From the NCBI RefSeq assembly GCF_014640255.1, contig NZ_BMGP01000003.1, forward strand, positions 372,001 through 436,000: a DNA stretch of 64,000 nucleotides, given 5' to 3'. The stretch comes from Subtercola lobariae. Its GTDB lineage: Bacteria > Actinomycetota > Actinomycetes > Actinomycetales > Microbacteriaceae. The notes below the pieces were generated by a model, which was given only the letters and a program-made list of their open reading frames with translations, was not told the origin of the DNA and searched no databases. Both the position numbers and the translations under genes were made by a program. How positions within the stretch are numbered: the stretch's first letter is position 1; the number at the start of each line of letters is the position of its first letter. Of this stretch, positions 26,356-36,264 are shown piece by piece.

Positions 26356-27579
26356 GTGATGAGTACTACTGAGTCGACCTTCACGTTCCGCTCCATTGCT
26401 CTCCCCGCGTTGCTGCCCTCTCTGCTGTTCGCCATCGGCGAAGGGTCGGTGATTCCGGTGATTCCGGCTATCGCGTCAAACCTCGGCGCGACGCTCGCCA
26501 TCGCGGGCTTCATCGCTGGAATGACCATGGTCGGCCAGCTCGTCGGCGACATTCCGAGCGGCTTCGTCGTGGGCAGAATCGGCGAACGTCGCGCCATGAT
26601 CTCAGCCGCTGTGCTCGCCATCGTCGCTGTGCTGGTCTGCATGGCAGCGTCAACGCCCTGGCTCTTCGGCACGGGCATCTTCTTGCTCGGCCTCGCCGCT
26701 GCGACTTTTGCCCTGGCCCGGCACGCCTTCATGACGAGCTTCGTTCCGGCGCAGTTTCGCGCGCGAGCGCTTTCTACCCTCGGCGGTACGTTTCGGCTCG
26801 GCTGGTTCGTGGGGCCGTTTCTGGGCGCGGCAGTCATCGCACTGAGCGGCACATCTCAGTCGGTGTTCTGGATTCAGGGCGTTTGCGCCGTCGCGATCAT
26901 CGTGGTGCTGCTGATTGTGCCCGACCCCACCGAGAAGCTGATGAAACCGGATGCCGGTGAGCGGTTGGTGGTCGGCGAATCGCACGGGCTCTTTTCAACG
27001 ATCTACTCGTTTCGAGGGCTGCTCGTTCGCATCGGGTCTGGCGTCGCGCTCGTCGGTGCGCTGAGGGCCAGCCGAACGGTCATCCTGCCGCTCTGGGCAG
27101 TCAGTCTGGGGTTGAGCGAGGCCAACACCGCACTGATCGTCGGCATCGGCGGCGCACTCGATTTCGCCCTGTTCTACGCGAGCGGCCAGATCATGGACAG
27201 GTTCGGCAGGCTCGCGAGCGTAGTGCCCTGCATGGTCGGCATGGGAATCTGCCTACTCGTTCTCGCGTTCACCCATGACCTGCCCGGAGCCGTGACCTGG
27301 TTCATCGTGCTGACTATCGCACTAGGCATCTCTAACGGAGTCGGCAGTGGAATCGTGATGACGCTCGGAGCCGACCTCGCGCCGAAAGACAACCCCGCGC
27401 CATTTCTGGGAGCCTTTCGGTTCACCGGCGATCTGGGAACGGCCGCCGCTCCCCTGCTGATCTCGCTGGTCGTTGCGCTCGTTTCGCTGCCGCTTGCCGT
27501 GGGAGTCATGGGGGTGCTGGGCTTCGTGGGGGCGGGCATTCTGGTGCGGTACATTCCCCGGTATGAACCATTACACTGA
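26356..27579 (+). CDS. Major facilitator superfamily transporter
   Basis: A 407-residue membrane protein with about 12 hydrophobic segments and an MFS loop [10 protein letters not shown] between helices 2 and 3, plus the related [12 protein letters not shown] in the second half. Proteins of this type export drugs or metabolites, but there is no linked regulator or enzyme to indicate a substrate. Starts GTG 26356 and ATG 26359 are adjacent; the leaderless spacing favours GTG. It is followed after 12 nt by tRNA-Leu. Confidence 0.85.
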   Translation: MMSTTESTFTFRSIALPALLPSLLFAIGEGSVIPVIPAIASNLGATLAIAGFIAGMTMVGQLVGDIPSGFVVGRIGERRAMISAAVLAIVAVLVCMAASTPWLFGTGIFLLGLAAATFALARHAFMTSFVPAQFRARALSTLGGTFRLGWFVGPFLGAAVIALSGTSQSVFWIQGVCAVAIIVVLLIVPDPTEKLMKPDAGERLVVGESHGLFSTIYSFRGLLVRIGSGVALVGALRASRTVILPLWAVSLGLSEANTALIVGIGGALDFALFYASGQIMDRFGRLASVVPCMVGMGICLLVLAFTHDLPGAVTWFIVLTIALGISNGVGSGIVMTLGADLAPKDNPAPFLGAFRFTGDLGTAAAPLLISLVVALVSLPLAVGVMGVLGFVGAGILVRYIPRYEPLH

Positions 27580-27591
27580 GGGTGTTTCTCT

Positions 27592-27673
27592 GCGGGAGTG
27601 GTGAAATTGGTATACACGCAGGTTTTAGGTACCTGTGCTTTCGAGCGTGAGGGTTCAAGTCCCTTCTCCCGCA
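27592..27673 (+). tRNA. tRNA-Leu (UAG anticodon)
   Basis: GCGGGAG at 27592-27598 pairs with CTCCCGC at 27666-27672. The anticodon stem CAGGT/ACCTG holds TTTAGGT with TAG at 27626-27628. A long variable arm (GTGCTTTCGAGCGT region) confirms a class II tRNA, and the T-loop is GGTTCAAGTCC. The discriminator is A (27673) and the next bases are CGC, so CCA is not encoded. Confidence 0.95.
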
Positions 27674-27727
27674 CGCGTCACCCGTTTTACCTCGCCTCGC
27701 CGCCGCACGACGACTGGAGCACGACCC

Positions 27728-28501
27728 TTGCATACCGCACTCGTACCATGGCTTGACCCGAACACTCTGATTCACTCGTTCGGGCCATTCGCGTTGCTCG
27801 GCATCTGCTTCATCATCTTCGCCGAGACCGGTCTGCTCATCGGTTTTGTGCTGCCGGGTGACACACTCTTGTTCTTCACGGGGCTGTTGACGTTCGCGGG
27901 CACCCAAGAGAACTCGACCGGTGGCATCGGCATCTCCATCTGGCTCGTTGCGCCTGCTGTGGCACTCGCCGCTTTTCTCGGCGGCGAAGTCGGGTATCTG
28001 ATCGGCCGCAAAGCAGGCCCGCGCATCTTCGAGCGAAAAGAGTCGGGCTTCTTCAGCATCAAGAACGTGGAGCGAACGAACGCGTTCTTCGAGCGGTTCG
28101 GCGGGTTCGCCGTCGTGATCGCCAGGTTCGTGCCCGTCGTGCGTACGTTTGCGCCGGTCGCGGCCGGCGTCGGCAAGATGAACTACCGCAAGTACAGCTT
28201 GTACAACGCCATCGGGGCACTGCTCTGGGGCGGCGGATTCGTTCTGTTGGGCTACTTTCTCGGCCAGATTCCGGTGGTGCGCGACTTCACCGAGAAGTAC
28301 ATCGATGTGGTGCTGCTGGCGGTGGTCGTGGTGACCCTGGTGCCGACGGTCATCCACACCGTCTCGTCTGCACGAAAGTCGCGCAAGCTGGCGGCTTCAG
28401 CCGACGAAGACACCGTCGAGGCCACCGGAGCAGCCGAAGAGCTGCTGCTCGACCCGACGGTGTTCGACCGTCACCACGACAAAAACCAGCGCGCAGAGTA
28501 A
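27728..28501 (+). CDS. DedA family membrane protein
   Basis: A 257-residue DedA/VTT-domain protein: FAETGLLIGFVLPGDTLLF at the N-terminus, GGEVGYLIGRKAGPR, the conserved ARFVPVVRTFAPVAAG with its functional arginine, and WGGGFVLLGYFLG. DedA proteins flip or help recycle lipid carriers and affect membrane potential and drug resistance. I choose TTG 27728 because CTGGAG lies eight bases upstream; longer frames run through tRNA-Leu. The last 45 residues are acidic and disordered. The antiporter gene starts 6 nt later, so the two are probably one operon. Confidence 0.88.
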   Translation: MHTALVPWLDPNTLIHSFGPFALLGICFIIFAETGLLIGFVLPGDTLLFFTGLLTFAGTQENSTGGIGISIWLVAPAVALAAFLGGEVGYLIGRKAGPRIFERKESGFFSIKNVERTNAFFERFGGFAVVIARFVPVVRTFAPVAAGVGKMNYRKYSLYNAIGALLWGGGFVLLGYFLGQIPVVRDFTEKYIDVVLLAVVVVTLVPTVIHTVSSARKSRKLAASADEDTVEATGAAEELLLDPTVFDRHHDKNQRAE

Positions 28502-28507
28502 CGCTTC

Positions 28508-29797
28508 GTGAACGAGGCGTTTGCGTCACTCGTCGTTGTCGTTCTGCTCGCCGCCGCGGCGCCGCTGATCGTCGACCTCATACCGGGGCCGGTTCGAATT
28601 CCGCAGGTCGCGCTGCTGCTGGTGGGCGGTGTGATCATCGGGCCCGAGGTGGCGCACCTCGCCGACCCTACCGACATCTCTTTGTTCTCGACCATCGGCA
28701 TGGGCTTTCTGTTCTTGCTGGCGGGCTATGAACTCGACCCGAAGATCTTCGTCGAAAGGGCCGGCAAACTCGCCATCTGGGCGTGGCTGAGCACGCTGGT
28801 GCTGGCGGCGCTCGTCGTCTTCGGGCTCTACGCGGTGCACATCATCGATTCGCCCATCGTCTTGACCATCGCGCTCAGCACCACGGCGCTCGGCACGCTG
28901 ATTCCCATACTCAAAGAGCAGGGGATGTTCGCCACCAAGTTCGGGCGGTACATCATCGCCACCGGCGCGGTCGGCGAACTCGCGCCCATCATCGCGATGG
29001 CTCTTTTTCTCGGCACCCGCGGCACGATCGCGGCGTTCATCGCTCTCGTCATCTTCTTGGGCGTCATCGCCGCGGCCTCGCTTGCCAAGTTCTCGCTGAT
29101 GCCCAAGTGGTTTCTCGAGATGGTCGACAAGCGCCGCCATTCCACCTCTCAGCTGGTGCTGAGGCTCGTCATCGCCTTGCTGTTCGTGCTGCTCTTCGTC
29201 TCGAACGCGTTCGGTTTCGACAGTGTTCTCGGGGCCTTCGCGGCCGGAATGCTCTTACGGCACTGGTCGCCCGGCGGGTCGGAGATTCTCGAGGTGAAGC
29301 TCGATGCCGTGGGCTACGGGTTCTTCATTCCGTTGTTCTTCATCTATTCGGGTATGACGCTCGACGTGACATCGATTCTGCAGAACCCCGCACCACTCAT
29401 CATCTTCTTCGTGGCGATGCTGCTGATTCGCGGGGCTCCAGCGCTGTTCTGGTATCGCAATGACGTGCCGGTTCGAGAACGGTTCGAACTCACGCTCTTC
29501 GGGGCCACCGCTCTGCCTTTGCTCGTCGCCCTCACCGAGATCGGCGTCGACAACGGCGCCATGACCGAGGCAGCTGAGGCCAGCATCGTGGGTGCCGGTG
29601 CACTGTCGGTGCTGATCTTTCCGATGGTCGCCGTCGCGCTGTCAAAGCGCAACGGCATCGTCACCGTGGCAAACTTCAGCGATGCTGTTCGTGTTCGTGA
29701 CCTGCATGCTCTGCCGGTTCCAGCTGAAACGTCGAATGCTCCACGTCGAAATGCTGAGTCAGACACTCAGACAGCTGATCGAGAAGAACACCCGTAG
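28508..29797 (+). CDS. Kef-type cation:proton antiporter (CPA2 family)
   Basis: 429 residues with about 12 membrane helices: QVALLLVGGVIIGPEV, GMGFLFLLAGYELDPK and VLGAFAAGMLL are typical of KefB/NapA-like antiporters, exchanging K+ or Na+ for protons. There is no RCK/TrkA-N domain, so it lacks the nucleotide or glutathione control of E. coli KefB. GTG 28508 starts 6 nt after the DedA stop, suggesting coupling. Its last 122 nt overlap the end of the convergent CDF gene; the overlap codes only for the hydrophilic tail of each protein. Confidence 0.88.
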   Translation: MNEAFASLVVVVLLAAAAPLIVDLIPGPVRIPQVALLLVGGVIIGPEVAHLADPTDISLFSTIGMGFLFLLAGYELDPKIFVERAGKLAIWAWLSTLVLAALVVFGLYAVHIIDSPIVLTIALSTTALGTLIPILKEQGMFATKFGRYIIATGAVGELAPIIAMALFLGTRGTIAAFIALVIFLGVIAAASLAKFSLMPKWFLEMVDKRRHSTSQLVLRLVIALLFVLLFVSNAFGFDSVLGAFAAGMLLRHWSPGGSEILEVKLDAVGYGFFIPLFFIYSGMTLDVTSILQNPAPLIIFFVAMLLIRGAPALFWYRNDVPVRERFELTLFGATALPLLVALTEIGVDNGAMTEAAEASIVGAGALSVLIFPMVAVALSKRNGIVTVANFSDAVRVRDLHALPVPAETSNAPRRNAESDTQTADREEHP

Positions 29798-30599
29798 TTC
29801 CTTCGGCGAAAATGCGGCTGTCGACCACGACGTGCGCCGAAAAAACCGGTTCGCCCGAGGTGATCGCCCAGACGTGAACGTCGTGTACGTCGACGACCCC
29901 CGCGGTACCGAGAAGGTGTTCGCGAATCTTCTGCACGTCGGTTTCTTTCGGGGCCGACTGGATGAGCACTCCCACCACATCGCGCAACAACATCACCGCA
30001 CGCGGAATGATCATGACGGCGATAGCGAGCGACGCGATGGCGTCTGCAGCCACGAAGCCGGTGAGCAGAATCACGATGGCCGCGGCGATCACCGCGATCG
30101 AGCCGACCGTGTCGCCGAGCACCTCGAGGTAGGCGCCGCGCATGTTGAACGACTTCGTGTCTCCCCCGCGCAAAACCAGCAGTGCGCAGATGTTCGCCAC
30201 TAGCCCGATCGAGGCGATGACGAGCATGATGCCGCCCTGCACGTTATCGGTCTCTGGCGTGATGAGTCGTGAGATGCCCTCGATGGCGACGAACACACCC
30301 ACACCGATGAGAATGACGCCGTTGATCAGCGCCGCCAGCACCTCGGTGCGTTGAAAGCCGAAGGTGTGGCGATCGGAGGCCGGCCGCAAGGCGATGATCG
30401 AGGCGACGAGCGCAATGATGAGACCGAACAGGTCGGAGAACATGTGCCCCGCGTCGGCGAGCAACGCGAGCGAGCCGCTGACGTAGGCGCCGCCGATCTC
30501 CACCAGCAGCACGAGGCTGACAATGCCGATGGCGATACCGAGCCTGGCGCGGTTGGTCGAACCGTGTGCGTGGCTATGGCCCGCGGGTTTGTCGCTCAT
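29676..30599 (-). CDS. Cation diffusion facilitator (zinc/cobalt exporter, CzcD-like)
   Basis: 307 residues: a His-rich N-terminus (GHSHAHG), six membrane helices with LLADAGHMFSDLFGL and LEVLGDTVGSIAV carrying the metal-site aspartates and histidine, a cytoplasmic domain (VHDVHVWAITSGEPVFSAHV) and a His-rich C-terminus (HAGHEHEQHR). These proteins export Zn2+, Co2+ or Cd2+ in exchange for protons. ATG 30599 is preferred; an in-frame GTG at 30650 would add 17 residues and cannot be excluded. Its end overlaps the antiporter gene by 122 nt tail to tail. Confidence 0.9.
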   Translation of the reverse strand: MSDKPAGHSHAHGSTNRARLGIAIGIVSLVLLVEIGGAYVSGSLALLADAGHMFSDLFGLIIALVASIIALRPASDRHTFGFQRTEVLAALINGVILIGVGVFVAIEGISRLITPETDNVQGGIMLVIASIGLVANICALLVLRGGDTKSFNMRGAYLEVLGDTVGSIAVIAAAIVILLTGFVAADAIASLAIAVMIIPRAVMLLRDVVGVLIQSAPKETDVQKIREHLLGTAGVVDVHDVHVWAITSGEPVFSAHVVVDSRIFAEGTTGVLLDQLSECLTQHFDVEHSTFQLEPAEHAGHEHEQHR

Positions 30600-30696
30600 C
30601 GCTTCGTATCGCTCGTATCCGGTTTTCGTTCGGAGCGTCGTGTCGCCCACTGCCTCAAGAATAGGCAGCCTGCACGGCGAGACACCAGCGTTCGAG

Positions 30697-31344
30697 CTAG
30701 TTAGGAATGACGTTCATTCTCAGTAGCGGAATCACGTTCTCGAATGCGAGCGCGCGGTGGCTGATCGCGTTCTTCTGCTCGGGCTCGAGTTCGGCTGCGC
30801 TGACGTCGTGACCATTCGGCACGAAGATGGGGTCGTAGCCGAACCCATTCGTTCCGCTCGCCGAGCGGGCCAGAGTGCCGCGCCAGAGGCCCGCGGCCAC
30901 GTCTTCGAACACGCCAGGAACCACCACCGCGATGTGGCAGGCGAATGCCGCGCCGCGATGCTCATCGTGAATGTCGGCGACCTGGTCGAGCAGCAGGTCG
31001 CGGTTGGCCACATCACCCTTGCCGTGCCCGGCCCAGCGGGCCGAGAAAATACCCGGCGCACCGTTCAGCACGTCGACGCAGATACCCGAGTCGTCGGCCA
31101 TCGCCGGCAGACCGGTGAACTCGGCAGCGGCCCGCGCCTTGATGAGCGCGTTCTCAGCGAAGGTGACTCCGTCTTCGACGGGCTCAGGGCCGGTGTATTT
31201 CACGATTTCGAGTTCGGGCAGCCTGGCGCCCAAGATCTTCTGAAATTCGTCGACCTTGTGCTGATTGTGCGTTGCCAGAACGATACGGATGCTCGCGGGA
31301 ACCGTGCCCGGCGACGTGCTGCTCACGGGCATCCGGTCACTCAC
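30697..31344 (-). CDS. rdgB: XTP/dITP pyrophosphatase (RdgB/HAM1)
   Basis: Removes non-canonical purine triphosphates before they enter DNA or RNA. Seen: [16 protein letters not shown] near the N-terminus, [22 protein letters not shown] and [10 protein letters not shown], all family signatures. It overlaps the rph stop, as in many actinobacteria (murI-rph-rdgB). The start could be GTG 31344 or ATG 31332; neither has a good ribosome binding site, so translation is probably coupled to rph. Confidence 0.93.
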   Translation of the reverse strand: MSDRMPVSSTSPGTVPASIRIVLATHNQHKVDEFQKILGARLPELEIVKYTGPEPVEDGVTFAENALIKARAAAEFTGLPAMADDSGICVDVLNGAPGIFSARWAGHGKGDVANRDLLLDQVADIHDEHRGAAFACHIAVVVPGVFEDVAAGLWRGTLARSASGTNGFGYDPIFVPNGHDVSAAELEPEQKNAISHRALAFENVIPLLRMNVIPN

Positions 31345-32092
31345 CGTCGCTCAGCGCGAGCTGCTGAAACTCGGCCAAGTCGTTCGCGCCGCCCAAGGCG
31401 AGGTCGAGCAGTGCGTTCAGCTCGGCGCGATCGAACGGGGCGCCCTCGGCGGTACCCTGCACCTCGACGAACAGCCCGCGGCCGGTGACGACCACGTTCA
31501 TGTCGGTTTCGGCACGCACGTCTTCGGTGTAGGCGAGGTCGAGCATGGGCGTGCCGTCGATGATTCCCACCGACACCGCAGAGACGCTGTCGATGAGCGG
31601 CTGCGACTTCTGGCCGATGAACTTCTTCTCGCGGGCCCACTCGATGGCGTCGACCATGGCCACATAGGCGCCGGTGATGGCGGCGGTGCGGGTTCCGCCG
31701 TCGGCCTGCAGCACGTCGCAGTCGATGACGATGGTGTTCTCGCCGAGCGCCTTCATGTCGACCACGGCACGCAGCGAACGGCCGATGAGGCGTGAGATCT
31801 CGTGGGTGCGGCCGCCGATCTTGCCCTTGACCGACTCGCGGTCGGTGCGGCTGTTCGTCGCGCGGGGCAGCATGGCGTATTCGGCGGTGACCCAGCCCTT
31901 GCCTTTGCCCTGCATCCAGCGCGGCACGCCGTTCGTGAACGAGGCGGTGCAGAGCACGCGGGTATTGCCGAACGAGATGAGCGCCGAGCCCTCGGCCTGC
32001 GTGCTCCAGCCGCGCTCGATGGTGACGTCGCGCAGATCGGTGACCCCGCGGCCGTCTTTTCGCACGAGTGGTGTGGTGTGGGTGTCGGTCAT
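31337..32092 (-). CDS. rph: Ribonuclease PH
   Basis: Phosphorolytic 3'-5' exoribonuclease that trims tRNA 3' ends, relevant here because the tRNAs do not encode CCA and need exact 3' processing. 251 residues with [21 protein letters not shown], the hexamer-forming core and [20 protein letters not shown], the phosphate and metal site. ATG 32092 has AGGAGA just upstream and overlaps the murI stop by 4 nt. Confidence 0.95.
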   Translation of the reverse strand: MTDTHTTPLVRKDGRGVTDLRDVTIERGWSTQAEGSALISFGNTRVLCTASFTNGVPRWMQGKGKGWVTAEYAMLPRATNSRTDRESVKGKIGGRTHEISRLIGRSLRAVVDMKALGENTIVIDCDVLQADGGTRTAAITGAYVAMVDAIEWAREKKFIGQKSQPLIDSVSAVSVGIIDGTPMLDLAYTEDVRAETDMNVVVTGRGLFVEVQGTAEGAPFDRAELNALLDLALGGANDLAEFQQLALSDGE

Positions 32093-32934
32093 GAGGTCTC
32101 CTTGAAGAAGGCGGGTGAAACGGGCAGTGAGATGACCCCGGTCTCGACGAGATCGACGCTCGAGACTTGCGGGCCGAGAAACTGGTGGGCGAGGCGCAGA
32201 AATTCGTCGGCGCTCTCGCCGGTGGCTTCGTAGCGGTAGGTGGGGACGCTTCGGCCGGTGCGTTGGATGCCCAACTCCACCAGCACGCGATAGACATCGT
32301 TCGCCGTTTCGGTGTCACTCGACACCAGCGTCACCTCGTCGCCCATCACCACGCGAATGGCGCCCTTCAGAAAGGGATAGTGCGTGCAGCCCAGCACCAC
32401 GGTATCGACCGCGGCGGCCTTCAGCGGGGCGAGGTAGTCGGCCGCAACCCCAAGCAATTCAGCACTCGAGGTGTCACCCGACTCGACGAAGTCGACGAAC
32501 CTCGGGCAGGCCGCAGAGAACAGTTCGAGGTGCGGGGCGGCTGCGAATGCGTCGTTATAGGCGCGGGAGTTGATGGTTCCGAGGGTGCCGATAACGCCGA
32601 CGCGGTTGTTGCGAGTTGCTCGAACAGCCGAGCGAACGGCGGGCTGAATGACCTCGATCACGGGAACGGAGTAACGCTCCCGGGCATCCCGAAGCATCGC
32701 GGCCGACGCGGTATTGCAGGCGATGACCAGCATCTTCACGCCCTGGGCGACGAGGTCGTCGAGCACGGCGAGGGCATAGCGGCGCACCTCGGCGAGCGGC
32801 TTCGGGCCGTACGGTGAATGAGCCGTATCGCCGACGTAGAGCACCGATTCGCGCGGCAACTGATCGCGAATGGAGCGGGCCACGGTGAGACCGCCGACGC
32901 CGGAATCGAAAATGCCAATCGGTGCGTCGCTCAC
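32089..32934 (-). CDS. murI: Glutamate racemase
   Basis: Supplies D-glutamate for peptidoglycan. The two catalytic cysteines are in IACNTAS and [20 protein letters not shown] marks the N-terminus and [11 protein letters not shown] follows. I use GTG 32934, which begins just before the conserved strand; the in-frame extension upstream has no counterpart in the family. TAAGCT on the minus strand about eight bases before it is a possible -10. It leads the operon murI-rph-rdgB and is divergent from pncB. Confidence 0.93.
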   Translation of the reverse strand: MSDAPIGIFDSGVGGLTVARSIRDQLPRESVLYVGDTAHSPYGPKPLAEVRRYALAVLDDLVAQGVKMLVIACNTASAAMLRDARERYSVPVIEVIQPAVRSAVRATRNNRVGVIGTLGTINSRAYNDAFAAAPHLELFSAACPRFVDFVESGDTSSAELLGVAADYLAPLKAAAVDTVVLGCTHYPFLKGAIRVVMGDEVTLVSSDTETANDVYRVLVELGIQRTGRSVPTYRYEATGESADEFLRLAHQFLGPQVSSVDLVETGVISLPVSPAFFKETS

Positions 32935-32972
32935 GGGCGTCAAGCTTATACGCCCCCGCTCGGCACACACCG

Positions 32973-32985
32973 TATGCTCAGAACT
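32973..32985 (+). promoter_or_regulatory. -10 element of leaderless pncB
   Basis: TATGCT at 32973-32978, then seven bases, then GTG 32986. The in-frame ATG 32974 falls inside this hexamer, which argues against it as the start. Confidence 0.45.
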
Positions 32986-34344
32986 GTGGGTTCATCGACA
33001 GCACTTCTCACCGACCGCTACGAGCTCACCATGCTCGATGCCGCACTGGCCGACGGCACCGCAGCGAGAGAGTGCCTGTTCGAGGTGTTCGCTCGTTCGC
33101 TGCCCCACGACAGGCGTTACGGTGTCGTAGCCGGCACCGGGCGCGTGCTCGAGCTGATCCGTGACTTTCGGTTCGGTGAGCCCGAGCTCGAGTGGTTGCG
33201 CGCAAATGACGTCGTTCGGGCATCCACTCTCGACTGGCTGGCCGACTACCGATTCAGCGGCACCATTTCGGGCTACCGCGAAGGCGAGCTGTACTTTCCC
33301 GGGTCGCCGATTCTCACGGTGGAGTCGTCGTTCGCCGAAGGTGTCATTCTCGAGACGCTCATCTTGAGCGTGTTCAACTACGACTCGTCGGTGGCCAGTG
33401 CCGCCGCGCGCATGGTGTCGGCCGCAGCCGGGCGCCCGTTGGCCGAGATGGGTTCTCGGCGCACGGGCGAACACTCGGCGGTTGCGGCTGCCCGGGCCGC
33501 CTACATCGCAGGGTTCGCCGCCACCTCGAACCTCGAAGCCGGCCGCAGCTGGGGCGTGCCCACCATGGGAACTGCCGCGCACGCCTTCACGCTGCTGCAC
33601 GACACCGAAGAAGACGCGTTTCGTTCGCAGGTCGCCGCCATGGGGCCGGGCACGACCCTGCTCATCGACACGTTCGACGTCGATGCAGGCGCACATCTTG
33701 CGGTTCGGGTGGCAGGGCAGTCGCTGGGCGCTGTGCGGCTCGACTCCGGCGATCTGCCGGCGCTTGTGGCATCGGTTCGCGCCAGGCTCGACGCGCTCGG
33801 CAACACCGACACGAAAATCACGGTGACCAGCGACCTCGATGAGTACACCATCGCGGCTCTGGCGGCCACGCCCGTCGACTCGTACGGGGTCGGTACGTCG
33901 CTGGTGACGGGCAGCGGGTCGGTCGCTGCGGGGATGGTGTACAAGCTCGTGGCGCATCGGGCTGGGGCAGGTTCGGGCGCTGACTCTGGCGCTGGCTCTG
34001 GCGCAGGCGCTGGCGAGTGGATGCCCGTGGCCAAGCGATCGGCCAAGAAGACGTCGATCGGAGGGCGCAAAGTGCCACTGCGTCGCCTCGATGCCGAAGG
34101 CACCGCCGTAGCCGAGGTGCTGTATATCGACGAACCCGTGCCAGACGCAGAACTCGAGCATGGTAGAGCGCTCAGCGAGGTGTTCGTACGCGACGGTGTC
34201 ATCGATGAGCGATATACCGGCGTCCGGGGTGTCGAGGCCGCTCGGGCACATCACGCTGAGGTACGCGAAGAACTGCCCGCTCAGGCATTTCGGCTGGCGC
34301 ATGGCGGCGAGCCGGTCATCCCAACCGAATATGTGAGCGCTTAG
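32986..34344 (+). CDS. pncB: Nicotinate phosphoribosyltransferase
   Basis: NAD salvage enzyme converting nicotinate, PRPP and ATP to nicotinate mononucleotide, the same product made by NadC at 4-5 kb. Seen: [12 protein letters not shown] at the N-terminus, the [20 protein letters not shown] loop, [10 protein letters not shown] and SGDLPAL phosphate contacts, TSDLDEYTI. Near residues 325-343 an Ala/Gly/Ser repeat ([17 protein letters not shown]) has been inserted before the [16 protein letters not shown] segment. With nadABC and nudC it gives the cell both NAD routes and turnover; control by NrtR is plausible but I see no matching operator upstream. Confidence 0.92.
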   Translation: MGSSTALLTDRYELTMLDAALADGTAARECLFEVFARSLPHDRRYGVVAGTGRVLELIRDFRFGEPELEWLRANDVVRASTLDWLADYRFSGTISGYREGELYFPGSPILTVESSFAEGVILETLILSVFNYDSSVASAAARMVSAAAGRPLAEMGSRRTGEHSAVAAARAAYIAGFAATSNLEAGRSWGVPTMGTAAHAFTLLHDTEEDAFRSQVAAMGPGTTLLIDTFDVDAGAHLAVRVAGQSLGAVRLDSGDLPALVASVRARLDALGNTDTKITVTSDLDEYTIAALAATPVDSYGVGTSLVTGSGSVAAGMVYKLVAHRAGAGSGADSGAGSGAGAGEWMPVAKRSAKKTSIGGRKVPLRRLDAEGTAVAEVLYIDEPVPDAELEHGRALSEVFVRDGVIDERYTGVRGVEAARAHHAEVREELPAQAFRLAHGGEPVIPTEYVSA

Positions 34345-34347
34345 GAG

Positions 34348-34650
34348 CTACTCAGCCTGCATCTTCTCGTAGATCTCTTTGCAGGTGGGGCAGACCGGAA
34401 ACTTGTCGGGGTCGCGGCCGGGAACCCATTTCTTGCCGCACAATGCCTTCACGGGCGTGCCGGTCATGGCCGACTCGAGAATCTTCTCTTTCTGCACGTA
34501 GTGCGAAAAACGCTCGTGGTCGCCGGGTTCGAACTGCTCAGCCTCGAGCAGTTCTTCGAGCTCGCGTTCGAGAGTCGCCGTGCCGCCGCCGTCGGGAAGG
34601 CTTCCGGGTGATCCGGGGTCGGCGATGGAGGCTCGAGGCGAAGTGGTCAT
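34348..34650 (-). CDS. DUF3039 zinc-ribbon-like protein
   Basis: 100 residues: a flexible N-terminus, an acidic helix (LERELEELLEAEQFEPGDHERFSHYV) and a putative metal site ALCGKKWVPGRDPDKFPVC PTC. The pattern matches the actinobacterial DUF3039 family of unknown function. It is convergent with pncB, separated by 3 nt. TAGAAT six bases before ATG 34650 indicates a leaderless message. Confidence 0.88.
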   Translation of the reverse strand: MTTSPRASIADPGSPGSLPDGGGTATLERELEELLEAEQFEPGDHERFSHYVQKEKILESAMTGTPVKALCGKKWVPGRDPDKFPVCPTCKEIYEKMQAE

Positions 34651-34662
34651 AGCGAAATTCTA
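34651..34662 (-). promoter_or_regulatory. -10 element of leaderless DUF3039 gene
   Basis: TAGAAT on the minus strand (34662-34657), then six bases, then ATG 34650. Confidence 0.55.
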
Positions 34663-34686
34663 CCGCCGGGCATCCACTGGTCTACC

Positions 34687-36264
34687 TCAACTACGAAGCG
34701 AACTGGCCAGAATCTCTGGGCCTCGGCGATTGACCACGGCCCCGCCGGCAAGCGCGCCCAGAATGAGAACAACGACGCCGGTGCCTACTCCGCACCAGAG
34801 CGCCGACCAGTGCGCGCCGGAATCACCGGCTTCTGCCTGAATGGCGAACACGATGCTCGGGGCCGAGAGCACGAGAGTGCCGAGCACGGTGCCGAGTTGA
34901 ACGAAAACGGAGGTCGAGCCCGTCGACTGAGGCTGCACGAACGGGCTGTCGCCTGGCCTGGTGGCCGCGTAGGGAAAGCGAGCGGAGATGACGCTGCCCA
35001 GGCCGACGATCGTGAGCAGCAGGCAGGTACTGACTCCGAGCACCGACGGAAGCGCGGCGCTGTTTGCCGCCAAGAACACGGTGATCACAGAGCCCACCCC
35101 GATGAGCGGCAAGCCGATCAGAAAGACCGGCGCCATGCGGCCGAGACGGTCGGCCAGACCCCGACGGCCAGAGACGATGTGCAGCCACACAGCCGAACTG
35201 TCGAGCGCGATGTCGTTGTGAATCATGAAGCCCAGAAACAGGCACATCACCGGCAGCGGAATGAGCGCATATGTCGTCACCGGAAAGGCGACGAGCATGA
35301 ACGGAATGGCCATGATGATCGGCACGACCGGAACGATGATCAACGGTACGTAATAGCGGGGGTCACGTGACCAGTAGGTGAGACTCCGGGCCGCGATGGA
35401 GCCTGTCGGAGTCGACGGCAAGCGGGCGAACCAGCCGAGGCCCGCCGGCTCTGCACTATCGTCGTCGACGCGGTTCGACTGCAGCATCATCGTCACCAGC
35501 GCACGCCAGGCCAGCCAGAGCACGACGACTGTCACTACGGCGATGATGAACGACAAGAAGGTTCCCCCGACATCGCCGTTCGCCGCGGCCGCCGGTACGC
35601 CCCAGGCGGCGCCGAGCGGCGTGAGGCTGACGAATGCGGCGATGTTCTGCCCGATGGTGTCGCCAGGCTCGCCCCAATTGAGGCTCAGCGCCAGCACGAC
35701 GGCAGGCGCCAGGAGCACCAGAATCAGCACGCCGATCACTCCGGCGATCTCGCGAGCACGGCGCGTTGACAGCAAGAAGGCCGCCAGTGATGACGAGATG
35801 CGGCCGAACAGAACGCAGGTTGCAACGCCGAGCGCGGCGCCGACCACGGCCAGCAGTGCGTCGAGAGGGCTATGCGCCCACGTGACGATGCTCGACAGGC
35901 CGAACAGCGAGACAGCCACGACCGGTAAAGCAGCAAACGAACTCACGACCAGCGCGATGGCGAGTGTGCGCGGCTGAATGCCGAACAGGGCAAACCGGCG
36001 CGGATCGACCGGGTCGGCGCGCTGAAGAATAAGCGGCACAACGGCGAAGGCCAGCACGATCACCGAGCCGGCGATCACCACATCGGTTCGGGCGGTCTGC
36101 GCGTTGGCAGTTGCGTCGCCGAGGCGAATCACACGCACGCAGACCGCGATAACGGCGACCAACGAGGCCAGCAAGCCCACGGTCACGCCGAAGACGCGGG
36201 TGCGCGTGCCGAGGAAGATGTTGCCGAGAAGCGCGAGCCTCAATCTAAAGAGCTGAGCAACCAT
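34687..36264 (-). CDS. ABC transporter permease (ABC-2-like exporter)
   Basis: A 525-residue protein with about 12 hydrophobic segments and no ATPase motif. It starts inside the last codons of the ATPase gene (25-nt overlap), so the two form one transporter. I cannot name the substrate; large permeases of this type with a single upstream ATPase occur widely in actinobacteria. A cytoplasmic loop near residues 265-285 holds charged residues (MMLQSNRVDDDSAEP) that could contact the ATPase. Confidence 0.82.
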   Translation of the reverse strand: MVAQLFRLRLALLGNIFLGTRTRVFGVTVGLLASLVAVIAVCVRVIRLGDATANAQTARTDVVIAGSVIVLAFAVVPLILQRADPVDPRRFALFGIQPRTLAIALVVSSFAALPVVAVSLFGLSSIVTWAHSPLDALLAVVGAALGVATCVLFGRISSSLAAFLLSTRRAREIAGVIGVLILVLLAPAVVLALSLNWGEPGDTIGQNIAAFVSLTPLGAAWGVPAAAANGDVGGTFLSFIIAVVTVVVLWLAWRALVTMMLQSNRVDDDSAEPAGLGWFARLPSTPTGSIAARSLTYWSRDPRYYVPLIIVPVVPIIMAIPFMLVAFPVTTYALIPLPVMCLFLGFMIHNDIALDSSAVWLHIVSGRRGLADRLGRMAPVFLIGLPLIGVGSVITVFLAANSAALPSVLGVSTCLLLTIVGLGSVISARFPYAATRPGDSPFVQPQSTGSTSVFVQLGTVLGTLVLSAPSIVFAIQAEAGDSGAHWSALWCGVGTGVVVLILGALAGGAVVNRRGPEILASSLRS

